In this document: piece after piece, positions 1 through 7,606 of the stretch
Layout: each line of letters begins with the position of its first letter
Numbering within the stretch: position 1 is the first letter of the stretch
Source of the DNA: an uncultured Roseateles sp.
Lineage (GTDB): Bacteria; Pseudomonadota; Gammaproteobacteria; Burkholderiales; Burkholderiaceae
Assembly: GCA_946886855.1 (NCBI GenBank)
Contig: CAMPJJ010000067.1
Span: 1 to 31,049, forward strand
Reading direction: 5' to 3'
DNA length: 31,049 nucleotides
Program-made: the position numbers and the translations under genes
The notes under the pieces: generated by a model
The model's database searches: none
Seen by the model: the letters and a program-made list of their open reading frames with translations, nothing else
Told to the model about the DNA's origin: nothing

Positions 1-587
1 GGGCCGAAGGTCCCCTGGTACTTGATCAGGTTGGACATGCCCGTGACCATCCCGTCCCTGCGCGGTTGCGTGGCGATCTGGCCGCCGGACGTGGCCCACG
101 AGTAGAACGGCGCGTAGCCCATCGGGTCGAAGGGCAGCAGGAAGTCGTAGGTCGTCGTGTAGGAGCGGCCGGCGACGACGCGGCCGAACTCGCCTTCCAG
201 GCCGACGTTGGCCTGGCGGCCCCAGAACGACGAGCCGGCCATGCCGGTGTCGAAACCGACCTCGGCCTCGAGCTGGAACACGGCCTTCAGGCCGCCGCCG
301 AGGTCCTCGGCGCCGCGCAGGCCCCAGCGGGACGTGTTCATGCCGCCGGCACTCACGCCGAAGCGGTGGTCGCCCGCGGCGTTCATGTGGTCGCGGTACT
401 CCAGCAGCACGTCGGCGATGCCGTAGACGGTGACACTGCTCTGCGCGAAGGCGGACGGCGCCGCGCACAGGGCCAGCAGGCCGGCGGCGCACAGCGGGGT
501 CAGCCGGATCGAGGAGATCGAGGAGATCGAGGAGATCGAGAGGATCGAGAGGATCGAGGGCATCGAGGTCTTGCGGGGGGTGGTCAA
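1..587 (-). CDS. General porin, 5' part (3' end beyond window)
   Basis: Outer-membrane trimeric porin of the Gram-negative porin family common in Burkholderiales; it would let small solutes, here perhaps carboxylates, cross the outer membrane. The mature start reads QSSVTVYGIADVLLEY, the usual first beta-strand after the signal peptidase site (AFA-Q). It is followed by family-typical stretches such as SRWGLRGAEDLGGGLKAVFQ, FWGRQANVGLEGEFG and an LLPFDPMGY loop. I chose the TTG at 587 because an AAGGAG lies 6 nt upstream; an ATG at 563 is possible but has no such site. The signal peptide is odd: between its basic start and hydrophobic core it has a run of Ser-Ile-Leu/Ser-Ile-Ser repeats encoded by a 9-nt tandem repeat. 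It lies downstream of the binding-protein gene on the same strand, with a hairpin between them. Family is seen directly; the solute is inferred from neighbours. Confidence 0.88.
   Translation of the reverse strand, partial: MTTPRKTSMPSILSILSISSISSISSIRLTPLCAAGLLALCAAPSAFAQSSVTVYGIADVLLEYRDHMNAAGDHRFGVSAGGMNTSRWGLRGAEDLGGGLKAVFQLEAEVGFDTGMAGSSFWGRQANVGLEGEFGRVVAGRSYTTTYDFLLPFDPMGYAPFYSWATSGGQIATQPRRDGMVTGMSNLIKYQGTFG
507..567. repeat. 9-nt tandem repeat in the porin signal peptide
   Basis: Units of ATCGAGGAG and variants (ATCGAGAGG) are repeated about six times. On the minus strand they encode Ser-Ile-Ser/Ser-Ile-Leu units at the front of the porin signal peptide. The unit is a multiple of three, so copy-number change would lengthen or shorten the signal peptide without breaking the frame. 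Confidence 0.85.
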
Positions 588-610
588 GGGAGTCTCCTTG
601 TTGTCGTTGA

Positions 611-657
611 AAAATCTGGACGCAGGGGCGCCTGCGGTCCTCGCGAGGCGAGGACCG
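611..657 (-). terminator. Hairpins between the binding-protein and porin genes
   Basis: Two inverted repeats lie here. One has 10-bp arms (635-644 and 648-657, 3-nt loop). The other has 6-bp arms (621-626 and 631-636, 4-nt loop). They share two bases, so they cannot both form fully. In the leftward direction the second hairpin is followed after six bases by a run of five T, as in an intrinsic terminator. It may end or thin out the binding-protein transcript before the porin. Confidence 0.5.
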
Positions 658-678
658 GGGCGGAGGGCATCAGCGGAA

Positions 679-729
679 GTCGACCTGAGTGGCCTGAGCC
701 AGCGAGAGTCGGCGTGGGTCGACCTGAGT
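679..729. repeat. 12-bp direct repeat upstream of the porin
   Basis: GTCGACCTGAGT occurs at 679-690 and again at 718-729, a spacing of 39 bp. The copies lie just past the 3' end of the binding-protein gene and before the hairpins. They could be a paired binding site (for example for the adjacent response regulator) or a small duplication; the sequence does not decide this. Confidence 0.45.
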
Positions 730-761
730 CGGCGGAAATCGGGATCGGTGCCTGGCCGCGC

Positions 762-1793
762 TCAGCGTCTGAGGCCGAAGCGGCTCGCGAGTTCGACGTA
801 CTGCCGGTTCTGCCGGTCGATGACCGCGCGCAGCGCCGACCCGGTGAGTGCGAGCGGGAACAGGCCGTGTCGCGCCCGGACCTCGGCGAAGGCCGGCGCG
901 GCCATCAACTGGTCGAAGGCGGCGGACCACGCGGCGACGTCGCCGTCGGGAACCTTCGGTCCGACATAGAAGCCGCGGATCGCGGGCCAGACGATGTCGA
1001 CGCCCTGCTCGCGCGCCGTCGGCACGCCGGCCAGCGCGCCGGGCAGGCGCTGGTCGGCGAGCACCGCCAGTGCGCGGAACGGGCTGCCGGGGCCGAGCTT
1101 GTCGAAGACCTCGGACGCATCACCCATGTAGACCTGGACGTGGCCGCCCTTGAGCGCGGCGATCGCCTCGCCGCCGCCTTCGAAGGCGACGAAGCGCATC
1201 GCCTTGTGGTCCACGCCGCCGGCGCCGGCGACCAGCGCCGATTTGACCCAGTCCTGGCTGCCGATCGTGCCGCCGGCGGCAAAGCTGATGCGCCCCGGAT
1301 CGGCCTTCAGCGCGACGAGCAGTTCGGGCAGGGTCTTCCACGGCGACTGCCGGCCGACCAGGACCACGCCGTAGTCGACGCCGACGGCGGCGATCCAGCG
1401 CACGTCGTCGACGCTGCGCTTGCCGAAACGGCCGTGGGAGAGGTTGAGCAGCGAGCCGCTGGAAAAGGCCACCAGCGTGCGCGGTTCGGCGGGACGGCGC
1501 GTGACGACCTGGTCGAAGGCGATCGCGCCGACGCCGCCCGGCATGTAGCTGATGCGCATCGGCGTGGTCGTGAGCCCCGCCTGCTGGAACGCCGCCTGCG
1601 CGAGCTTGCAGCTCTGGTCGAAACCGCCGCCGGGCTTGGCCGGGGCGATGCATTCGAGTGGGGCGTCGCCGCCCGGTAGCGGTGCCATCGCAGGCGCGGA
1701 GGCGCCACGGCCCGGCTGTGCCGCAACGCCGGCGGACGCGGTCAGCCAGAGGGCCGCCATGAGCCCAGCCGCCCAAGTCGGGATCGATCGCAT
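762..1793 (-). CDS. Tripartite tricarboxylate transporter substrate-binding protein (TctC/Bug family)
   Basis: Periplasmic solute receptor of the TctABC/Bug family, which captures carboxylates such as citrate for the TctA/TctB membrane pair. The 343-residue length is usual for the family. An N-terminal signal peptide (about residues 1-25, ending GVAA) is followed by a Ser/Ala/Pro-rich linker, then family features: ECIAPAKPGGGFDQSCK near the start of the mature domain, a YMPGGVGAIAFD segment, and LAVLADQRLPGALAGVPTARE. The ATG at 1793 has AGGAG 7 nt upstream. It lies 127 nt downstream of the kinase gene on the same strand, so it is probably controlled by that two-component pair. No tctA or tctB is in view; they may lie beyond the window or the protein may work with distant partners, as many Bug proteins do. 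Family is confident; the ligand is unknown. Confidence 0.88.
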   Translation of the reverse strand: MRSIPTWAAGLMAALWLTASAGVAAQPGRGASAPAMAPLPGGDAPLECIAPAKPGGGFDQSCKLAQAAFQQAGLTTTPMRISYMPGGVGAIAFDQVVTRRPAEPRTLVAFSSGSLLNLSHGRFGKRSVDDVRWIAAVGVDYGVVLVGRQSPWKTLPELLVALKADPGRISFAAGGTIGSQDWVKSALVAGAGGVDHKAMRFVAFEGGGEAIAALKGGHVQVYMGDASEVFDKLGPGSPFRALAVLADQRLPGALAGVPTAREQGVDIVWPAIRGFYVGPKVPDGDVAAWSAAFDQLMAAPAFAEVRARHGLFPLALTGSALRAVIDRQNRQYVELASRFGLRR

Positions 1794-1920
1794 GTCTTGT
1801 CTCCTCGCGGTGGTCTGTATCGCCGTCGGCCGTCGTCGGGAGCGATCGTTCGCGCCTCGTCGACAGGGCCGCGCGGTCGCCCGCCACCTGCTCGTGCCGG
1901 ACTCTAGGAACAGCGCGCTT

Positions 1921-3603
<1,683 letters not shown>

Positions 3604-3627
3604 GCCGCTTCCCTCATCCTGCGGACG

Positions 3628-4293
3628 TCACGCCGCTTCGAGCACGTAGCCCAGGCCGCGCAGCGTGGTGATGCGGACCTTGCCGGATTCGATGCGGCGG
3701 CGCAGCCGGTGGATCAGGACTTCGACCGCCTCCGGCCGCACGTCCTGTTCGTCGGAGAACAGCCGCTCGAGGATCTCCTGCTTGGACATGGGCTCGCCGC
3801 TGTGCTGGATCAGCGTGCGCAGGACCGCATGCTCGCGCGGCGACAGCGCCAGCGGTTCGCGATCCAGGGTGAAGAGCTTGGAGGCCGCGTCGTACACCAG
3901 CGGGCCGCAGGCGAAGCGAGGCTGCTCGCGGCCGCGGGAGCGGCGGATCAATGCGATCAGCCGGGCTTCGAGTTCCTGCAGTTCGAAGGGCTTGGCGAGG
4001 AAGTCGTCGGCGCCTTCGTGCAGCGTGCTGACGCGCTCCATCAGCGAGTCCCGGGCGGTCAGCACCAGCACGGGGACGCGCGAGTCGGCGTCCCGCAGCC
4101 GGGCCAGCACCTCGTGGCCGCCGAGACCGGGCAGTCCCAGGTCCAGGATCATCGCGTCATAGCGGGTCGCGGCGAGCTGGTTCAGCACCAGGCGGCCGTC
4201 GTCCACCCAGTCGACCACGAAGTCGTTCTGGCCCAGGGCCTTCACCAGCCAGTCGGCCAGGGGCTTTTCGTCTTCGACGAGGAGGATCCGCAT
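3628..4293 (-). CDS. tctD: OmpR-family response regulator, TctD-like
   Basis: DNA-binding response regulator of 221 residues. The receiver domain (about 1-115) has the acidic pair in LLVEDE, the phosphoacceptor Asp51 in MILDLGLPG, the conserved Thr of VLTARD and the Lys of FLAKPFEL. The C-terminal winged helix (about 125-219) has the OmpR features LSPREHAVLRTLI, EVLIHRLRRRIE and ITTLRGLGYVLE. The gene is the first of a minus-strand set regulator-kinase-binding protein-porin, so it probably activates the uptake genes when the kinase senses a carboxylate. It begins with ATG at 4293, 73 nt after the stop of a small unrelated membrane-protein gene. The family is certain; the specific name TctD is inferred from the neighbours. 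Confidence 0.9.
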   Translation of the reverse strand: MRILLVEDEKPLADWLVKALGQNDFVVDWVDDGRLVLNQLAATRYDAMILDLGLPGLGGHEVLARLRDADSRVPVLVLTARDSLMERVSTLHEGADDFLAKPFELQELEARLIALIRRSRGREQPRFACGPLVYDAASKLFTLDREPLALSPREHAVLRTLIQHSGEPMSKQEILERLFSDEQDVRPEAVEVLIHRLRRRIESGKVRITTLRGLGYVLEAA

Positions 4294-4366
4294 GGCGCGC
4301 GATGCTAGCGCTGCGATTGACGGTGTCGGCTAGTGTCTTTCCACATCATCCCGCGACGCTCTTGGG

Positions 4367-4534
4367 TCATGCAGCAGGTCGGCCCTCGCCCGCGCTTTCA
4401 GGGTTTCCGCTGCTGTCGGAATCCTCCTTCAGATCCAGCCACCCCAGTTTGAACATGACAAAACCTGCGAGCGCTAGAAAAGCCGCATAAGCAACGCCGG
4501 CCGCGGCCCAGGAAATCAAGAATTCACGCAACAT
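4367..4534 (-). CDS. Small single-span membrane protein
   Basis: Predicted 55-residue protein not assigned to a family. It has one hydrophobic span (about residues 7-30, with LISWAAAGVAYAAFLALAGF) and a charged, Ser/Glu/Asp-rich tail. I chose the ATG at 4534 because AAAGG lies about 6 nt upstream; a TTG at 4549 would add five residues. The start overlaps the stop of the larger membrane-protein gene by 11 nt, so the two are probably translationally coupled and may form a pair. The lower GC and AT-rich codons differ from the flanking genes. Confidence 0.55.
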   Translation of the reverse strand: MLREFLISWAAAGVAYAAFLALAGFVMFKLGWLDLKEDSDSSGNPESAGEGRPAA

Positions 4535-4940
4535 GGAATGCCTTTGCAAAGAGAAAGTAATGCCCGTAGGCGTTGAAGATAACCAACCACCACATGGTCA
4601 AAAAGCAGAGAAACTGACGAAGACGTCCCCGAACCGTGTTGGCGCCTGCGGTCATCCGCGGCTCAAGCCAGCGGACGATGATCATCCAGATCGCCATGGA
4701 CACGAAGATCAATGCAGGCACGACCGGAGGGAGCAACGCCCTGACTGCCTCGTTCGGCGTGTTGCAGCTAAGGTCCCGAATGGAGATGGCTGCCGTGCCG
4801 TCAAATACCAAGAAGAGCAGCGCCGAGTCGGCGGCGGAACTCAGCAGCGCCGCCCGGCCGCGCAATGTCATATTCAGGATCCAGGTGACCGCTGGCGGAC
4901 AGATGCCGGCCAACCAATAGGCCAATACTTCCGGCGTCAT
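4524..4940 (-). CDS. Small polytopic membrane protein of unknown function
   Basis: Predicted 138-residue integral membrane protein; I do not recognise the family. About four hydrophobic stretches are visible: residues 4-24, 30-48, 68-90 (PVVPALIFVSMAIWMIIV) and 108-130 (LCFLTMWWLVIFNAYGHYF). A short polar loop contains a Cys (LSCNTPNEA). The ATG at 4940 is preferred over the in-frame ATGs at 4967 and 4958 because TTGGAG sits 6 nt before it. The stop overlaps the start of the 55-residue gene. The pair could be a two-part membrane complex; nothing in the sequence says what it does. Base composition is lower in GC than the surrounding core genes, which hints at transfer. Confidence 0.6.
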   Translation of the reverse strand: MTPEVLAYWLAGICPPAVTWILNMTLRGRAALLSSAADSALLFLVFDGTAAISIRDLSCNTPNEAVRALLPPVVPALIFVSMAIWMIIVRWLEPRMTAGANTVRGRLRQFLCFLTMWWLVIFNAYGHYFLFAKAFHVA

Positions 4941-5324
4941 GGGTAACTCCAAAGTCATCCGATGCATCAGATGCTAGACCCGCTGGAGATACCCAAAAGC
5001 GACCCCACCCCGCGTTTTGCGAGGTTCTTGCGATCAAAACAGTGCAAACAAGTAGTCCGGCGTGATCGCGGGACAAAGTGGGGCTAGCGAACCGCGACGA
5101 ACGCGTCGCGGATCGATGGGAACAAGCCCCTGTTCAGCCGTTTCGCGGACAGAAGCGCCGGCGGCGCTGCCCCGGACCGGGACCCGGGCCGTCTCCCGAC
5201 GGCACGAGCTCCCGTTCCATGCGACGACACACCCGCCGCCGTGCGCGGAGCGGCGGGTCGGGCGCGCGGGGGCGCCCGTCATCCGCCCGTCATCCGCCGC
5301 TCAGGCCACCACTCAGGCCGCCCT
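4941..5324. other. Intergenic stretch without a recognised gene
   Basis: I see no supportable gene here. It holds a 9-bp perfect inverted repeat (5231-5239 and 5250-5258) and two tandem copies of an 11-nt unit, CGCCCGTCATC (5273-5294). The left third is less GC-rich than the right. Confidence 0.6.
5231..5258 (-). terminator. GC-rich hairpin downstream of the small exported-protein gene
   Basis: Arms ACCCGCCGC and GCGGCGGGT are separated by 10 nt, about 65 nt past the stop at 5325. There is no T run after it on the minus strand, so it may act with Rho or only protect the mRNA end. Confidence 0.35.
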
Positions 5325-5657
5325 TCAAGCCGCCGTGCCGCGCGCCGCGTCGATCGTCGCGATCGCCTCGACGGTGTCGCCGTGACGGACCAGCCAGCTG
5401 AGCTTCTCGAGCTGGCGCAGGTCGCCGGAATTGCCCGGGTCGCGTTGCGCCATCAACTGGCGGCGGACGTCGCGCAGCAGGTGCATGGCGTTGTCCTGGT
5501 GATCGCAGTAGAGCTCGACCTGGACCGCGCGCAGTTGCTGCTGGATGACCGCGCGGCGCTCCGACCGGCGCGCCATGTCGTCGGGATCGGTCGAGGCCTG
5601 GGCCGACGCCGCCGCGAAGGCGGCGACCATGGCGAGGATCGGGGTGGACTTGCTCAT
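5325..5657 (-). CDS. Small exported protein of unknown function
   Basis: Predicted 110-residue protein with a clear signal peptide (MSKSTPILAMVAAFAAASAQAS, cleavage probably after AQA), so it is likely periplasmic. The mature part is short, charged and mostly helical, with one Cys in VELYCDHQD; I recognise no family. I chose the ATG at 5657 because AAGGAG lies 6 nt upstream; the in-frame ATG at 5663 abuts that site. Just after the stop, another frame reads Gly-Gly-Leu-Ser units, so a late single-base change would give a Gly-rich tail; I treat this as chance. It is transcribed away from ohr, sharing a 408-bp upstream region with it. Confidence 0.6.
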   Translation of the reverse strand: MSKSTPILAMVAAFAAASAQASTDPDDMARRSERRAVIQQQLRAVQVELYCDHQDNAMHLLRDVRRQLMAQRDPGNSGDLRQLEKLSWLVRHGDTVEAIATIDAARGTAA

Positions 5658-6065
5658 GTGCATCTCCTTGGACCCGGCGGGCTCCGCGCCGGTGGCGTCT
5701 CGGTGAAGGCGTCGCCGTGGGCCGCGGGGCCGGTCGGGCCGATTGCGTCAAACATCGTGTTGCCCTGGGCGTAAGGTGCGCCCACCGAATTAGGTCGTGC
5801 TTAAGAAAACGCTCGCCGGGGCGCTGGCGACCCCGTCGCGGCGGGGGTTCGCACCGGGTTTTACGCGGCGTCAACATCGCCGTCACGGACCGTCACACGC
5901 GCCCCCAGGATCGACACGGTCCGCGGCGCTTTGTATGCCTGTGTGTCCGCCGCCCGCCCCGACACGCGCCGCGCCAATTCGCCCGGGCCGTCACACACCG
6001 TCGATACACCGGACCGATGCAATGCGGCTCACGCAGCGAGTGACGCTGCATCACAGGAGCCCCTC
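5658..6065. other. Divergent intergenic region before ohr
   Basis: The region separates two divergent genes and should hold both promoters. I cannot fix -35/-10 boxes with confidence. CCGTCACAC occurs twice (about 5888 and 5989), and 'CACGG...CCGTCA' half-sites are common here, but no clear OhrR-type palindrome stands out. No gene was found. Confidence 0.5.
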
Positions 6066-6491
6066 ATGCCCTCGACCACCGATCACGTTCAAGTCCTCTA
6101 CACCGCCCGCACCCACACCACCGGCGGCCGCGACAGCCGCGGCCAGTCCGACGACGGCCGCCTCGACGTCCAGCTGGGGTCGCCCGCCACCTCGCGGCCC
6201 GGCACGAATCCGGAACAGCTGTTCGCGGTCGGCTGGTCGGCCTGCTTCATCGGCGCCCTGGGCCTGGCGGCCCACGCGATCGGCGTGCGGCTGCCCGCCG
6301 AGGCCGCCGTCGACGCGTCGGTCGACCTCAACAAGGGCGCGGACGGCTACTTCCTGAGCGCGCAGCTGCGCGTCAGCCTGCCCGGTCTGCCCCGGGATAC
6401 GGCCTACGAGCTGATCAAGCGCGCCCACCACACCTGCCCCTATTCGAAGATGACGCGCGGCAACATCAACGTCGGCCTGGAGCTGCTCTGA
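6066..6491 (+). CDS. ohr: Organic hydroperoxide resistance protein (Ohr, OsmC superfamily)
   Basis: Cytoplasmic thiol peroxidase that reduces organic and fatty-acid hydroperoxides, usually recycled by lipoylated proteins. The 141-residue length fits Ohr rather than OsmC. Both catalytic cysteines are present: Cys60 in FAVGWSACFIGAL and Cys124 in HHTCPYSKMTRGNINV. The N-terminal TGGRDSRG motif carries the arginine that positions the peroxide, and DVQLGSP and GTNPEQLFA are family signatures. The ATG at 6066 has AGGAG 6 nt upstream. No ohrR gene is adjacent in the window. The next gene, a persulfide-dioxygenase-like enzyme, follows on the same strand after 106 nt, so the two may belong to a thiol-stress set. 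Confidence 0.95.
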   Translation: MPSTTDHVQVLYTARTHTTGGRDSRGQSDDGRLDVQLGSPATSRPGTNPEQLFAVGWSACFIGALGLAAHAIGVRLPAEAAVDASVDLNKGADGYFLSAQLRVSLPGLPRDTAYELIKRAHHTCPYSKMTRGNINVGLELL

Positions 6492-6597
6492 CGCAGCGAC
6501 GATCCCGCGAGGCGGCGCGGTCGCGCGAGGAGGCGCAACGGGGGCCGCACTCGGTATAGTGACTTTCACCGTCACCTCGCCTCGCGCGCCCCCGGCC

Positions 6598-7485
6598 ATG
6601 AGCCCCGCTTCCCCCGTCCTCACGATCCACGCCTTCCGCGACGACCAGACCGGCACCGTCAGCTACGTGCTGGCTGACCCGGCGACCCGCCAGGCCGCGA
6701 TCGTCGATCCGGTGCTCGACTTCGACCTCAAGTCCGGCCGGACCGCCACGACGCAGGCGGACCGCCTGCTGGCGCACGTCGCCGAGGCGGCGCTCACCGT
6801 GCAGTGGATCCTCGAGACCCACGCCCATGCGGATCACCTGTCGGCGGCGCGCTATCTGCAGGCGCACGTCGGGGGACGCATCGCCATCGGCGAGCACATC
6901 CGAGAGGTGCAGGCGGTGTTCCGCAAGCTCTACAACCTGGAGCGCGATTTCCTGCCCGACGGCCGTCAGTTCGACCACCTGTTCCGCGACGGCGAGACCT
7001 TCCTGATCGGCGGCATCGAGGCGCAGGCGCTGCTCGTGCCGGGACACACGCCGGCCTGCCTGGCCTACCGCATCGGCGATGCCGTCTTCGTCGGCGACAC
7101 GATGTTCATGCCCGACGTCGGCACCGCGCGCGCCGACTTCCCCGGCGGCGACGCGGCGACGCTGTACCGCTCGATCCGCCGCCTGCTGGCCTTGCCGCCC
7201 GCGACGCGGCTCTTCGTCTGCCACGACTATCCGCCCGACGGCCGCGCGCCGGCCTGGGAAACGACGGTCGCCGAACAGCGCGCGCGCAACATCCACGTCC
7301 ATGACGGCGTGAGCGAGGCCGAATTCGTCGCGCTGCGCACCCGCCGCGACGCGCAGCTCGACGTGCCGACGCTGATCCTGCCCTCGATCCAGATCAACAT
7401 CCGCGCCGGCCGGATGCCGCCGGCCGAGGACAACGGCGTCAGCTACCTGAAGATTCCGCTGAACACCCTGGGTCACCCGGCCTGA
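6598..7485 (+). CDS. MBL-fold persulfide dioxygenase-like protein (ETHE1/Blh type)
   Basis: Metallo-beta-lactamase-fold enzyme resembling bacterial persulfide dioxygenases, which oxidise glutathione persulfide to sulfite with a single iron in the cytoplasm. Metal-ligand motifs are visible: THAHADH (HxHxDH), the His of PGHTPACLAYRIG and the Asp of FVGDTMFMPDVGTARADFPGG. The C-terminal LPSIQINIRAGRMPPAEDNG and YLKIPLN segments are typical of the Blh subgroup that lacks the rhodanese domain. I chose the ATG at 6598, which begins MSPASPVLTIHAF (295 residues); no strong ribosome-binding site is visible, and an upstream start at 6559 would add an unlikely Pro/Ala-rich tail. No BigR-type regulator or sulfite exporter is nearby. 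The fold is certain, the exact reaction probable. Confidence 0.85.
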   Translation: MSPASPVLTIHAFRDDQTGTVSYVLADPATRQAAIVDPVLDFDLKSGRTATTQADRLLAHVAEAALTVQWILETHAHADHLSAARYLQAHVGGRIAIGEHIREVQAVFRKLYNLERDFLPDGRQFDHLFRDGETFLIGGIEAQALLVPGHTPACLAYRIGDAVFVGDTMFMPDVGTARADFPGGDAATLYRSIRRLLALPPATRLFVCHDYPPDGRAPAWETTVAEQRARNIHVHDGVSEAEFVALRTRRDAQLDVPTLILPSIQINIRAGRMPPAEDNGVSYLKIPLNTLGHPA

Positions 7486-7499
7486 CGGCCCTCGGGCCG
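7486..7499 (+). terminator. Short GC hairpin after the persulfide-dioxygenase-like gene
   Basis: CGGCCC and GGGCCG arms with a 2-nt centre begin at the base after the stop codon. There is no T run, so terminator function is uncertain. Confidence 0.25.
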
Positions 7500-7606
7500 G
7501 CTCCGATCACGAGACCGATGCGCGTGACGCCGCCGGCGGACATGGCGCGGGGCTCGCCGTCGTGCATGCGCGCGACCGCCGCGACGATGGCCAGTCCCGC
7601 CTTCAC
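7497..7606 (-). pseudogene. Possible remnant of a histidine-kinase C-terminus
   Basis: Just past the exporter stop, another minus-strand frame reads AGLAIVAAVARMHDG, then SAGGVTRIGLVI. This matches the G2-box helix and last strands of a histidine-kinase ATPase domain (GLGLAIVxAVARMHGG... TRIGL). No upstream part of such a kinase exists in this frame, because the exporter gene begins at once. It is therefore either a leftover tail from a deleted kinase gene or a chance resemblance. The frame has no nearby start with a ribosome-binding site. Confidence 0.4.

Noticed and set aside
5290..5340. Gly-Gly-Leu-Ser repeat as the natural tail of the small exported protein
   Set aside because: It is in a different frame from the signal-peptide-bearing gene and would need an unsupported frameshift.
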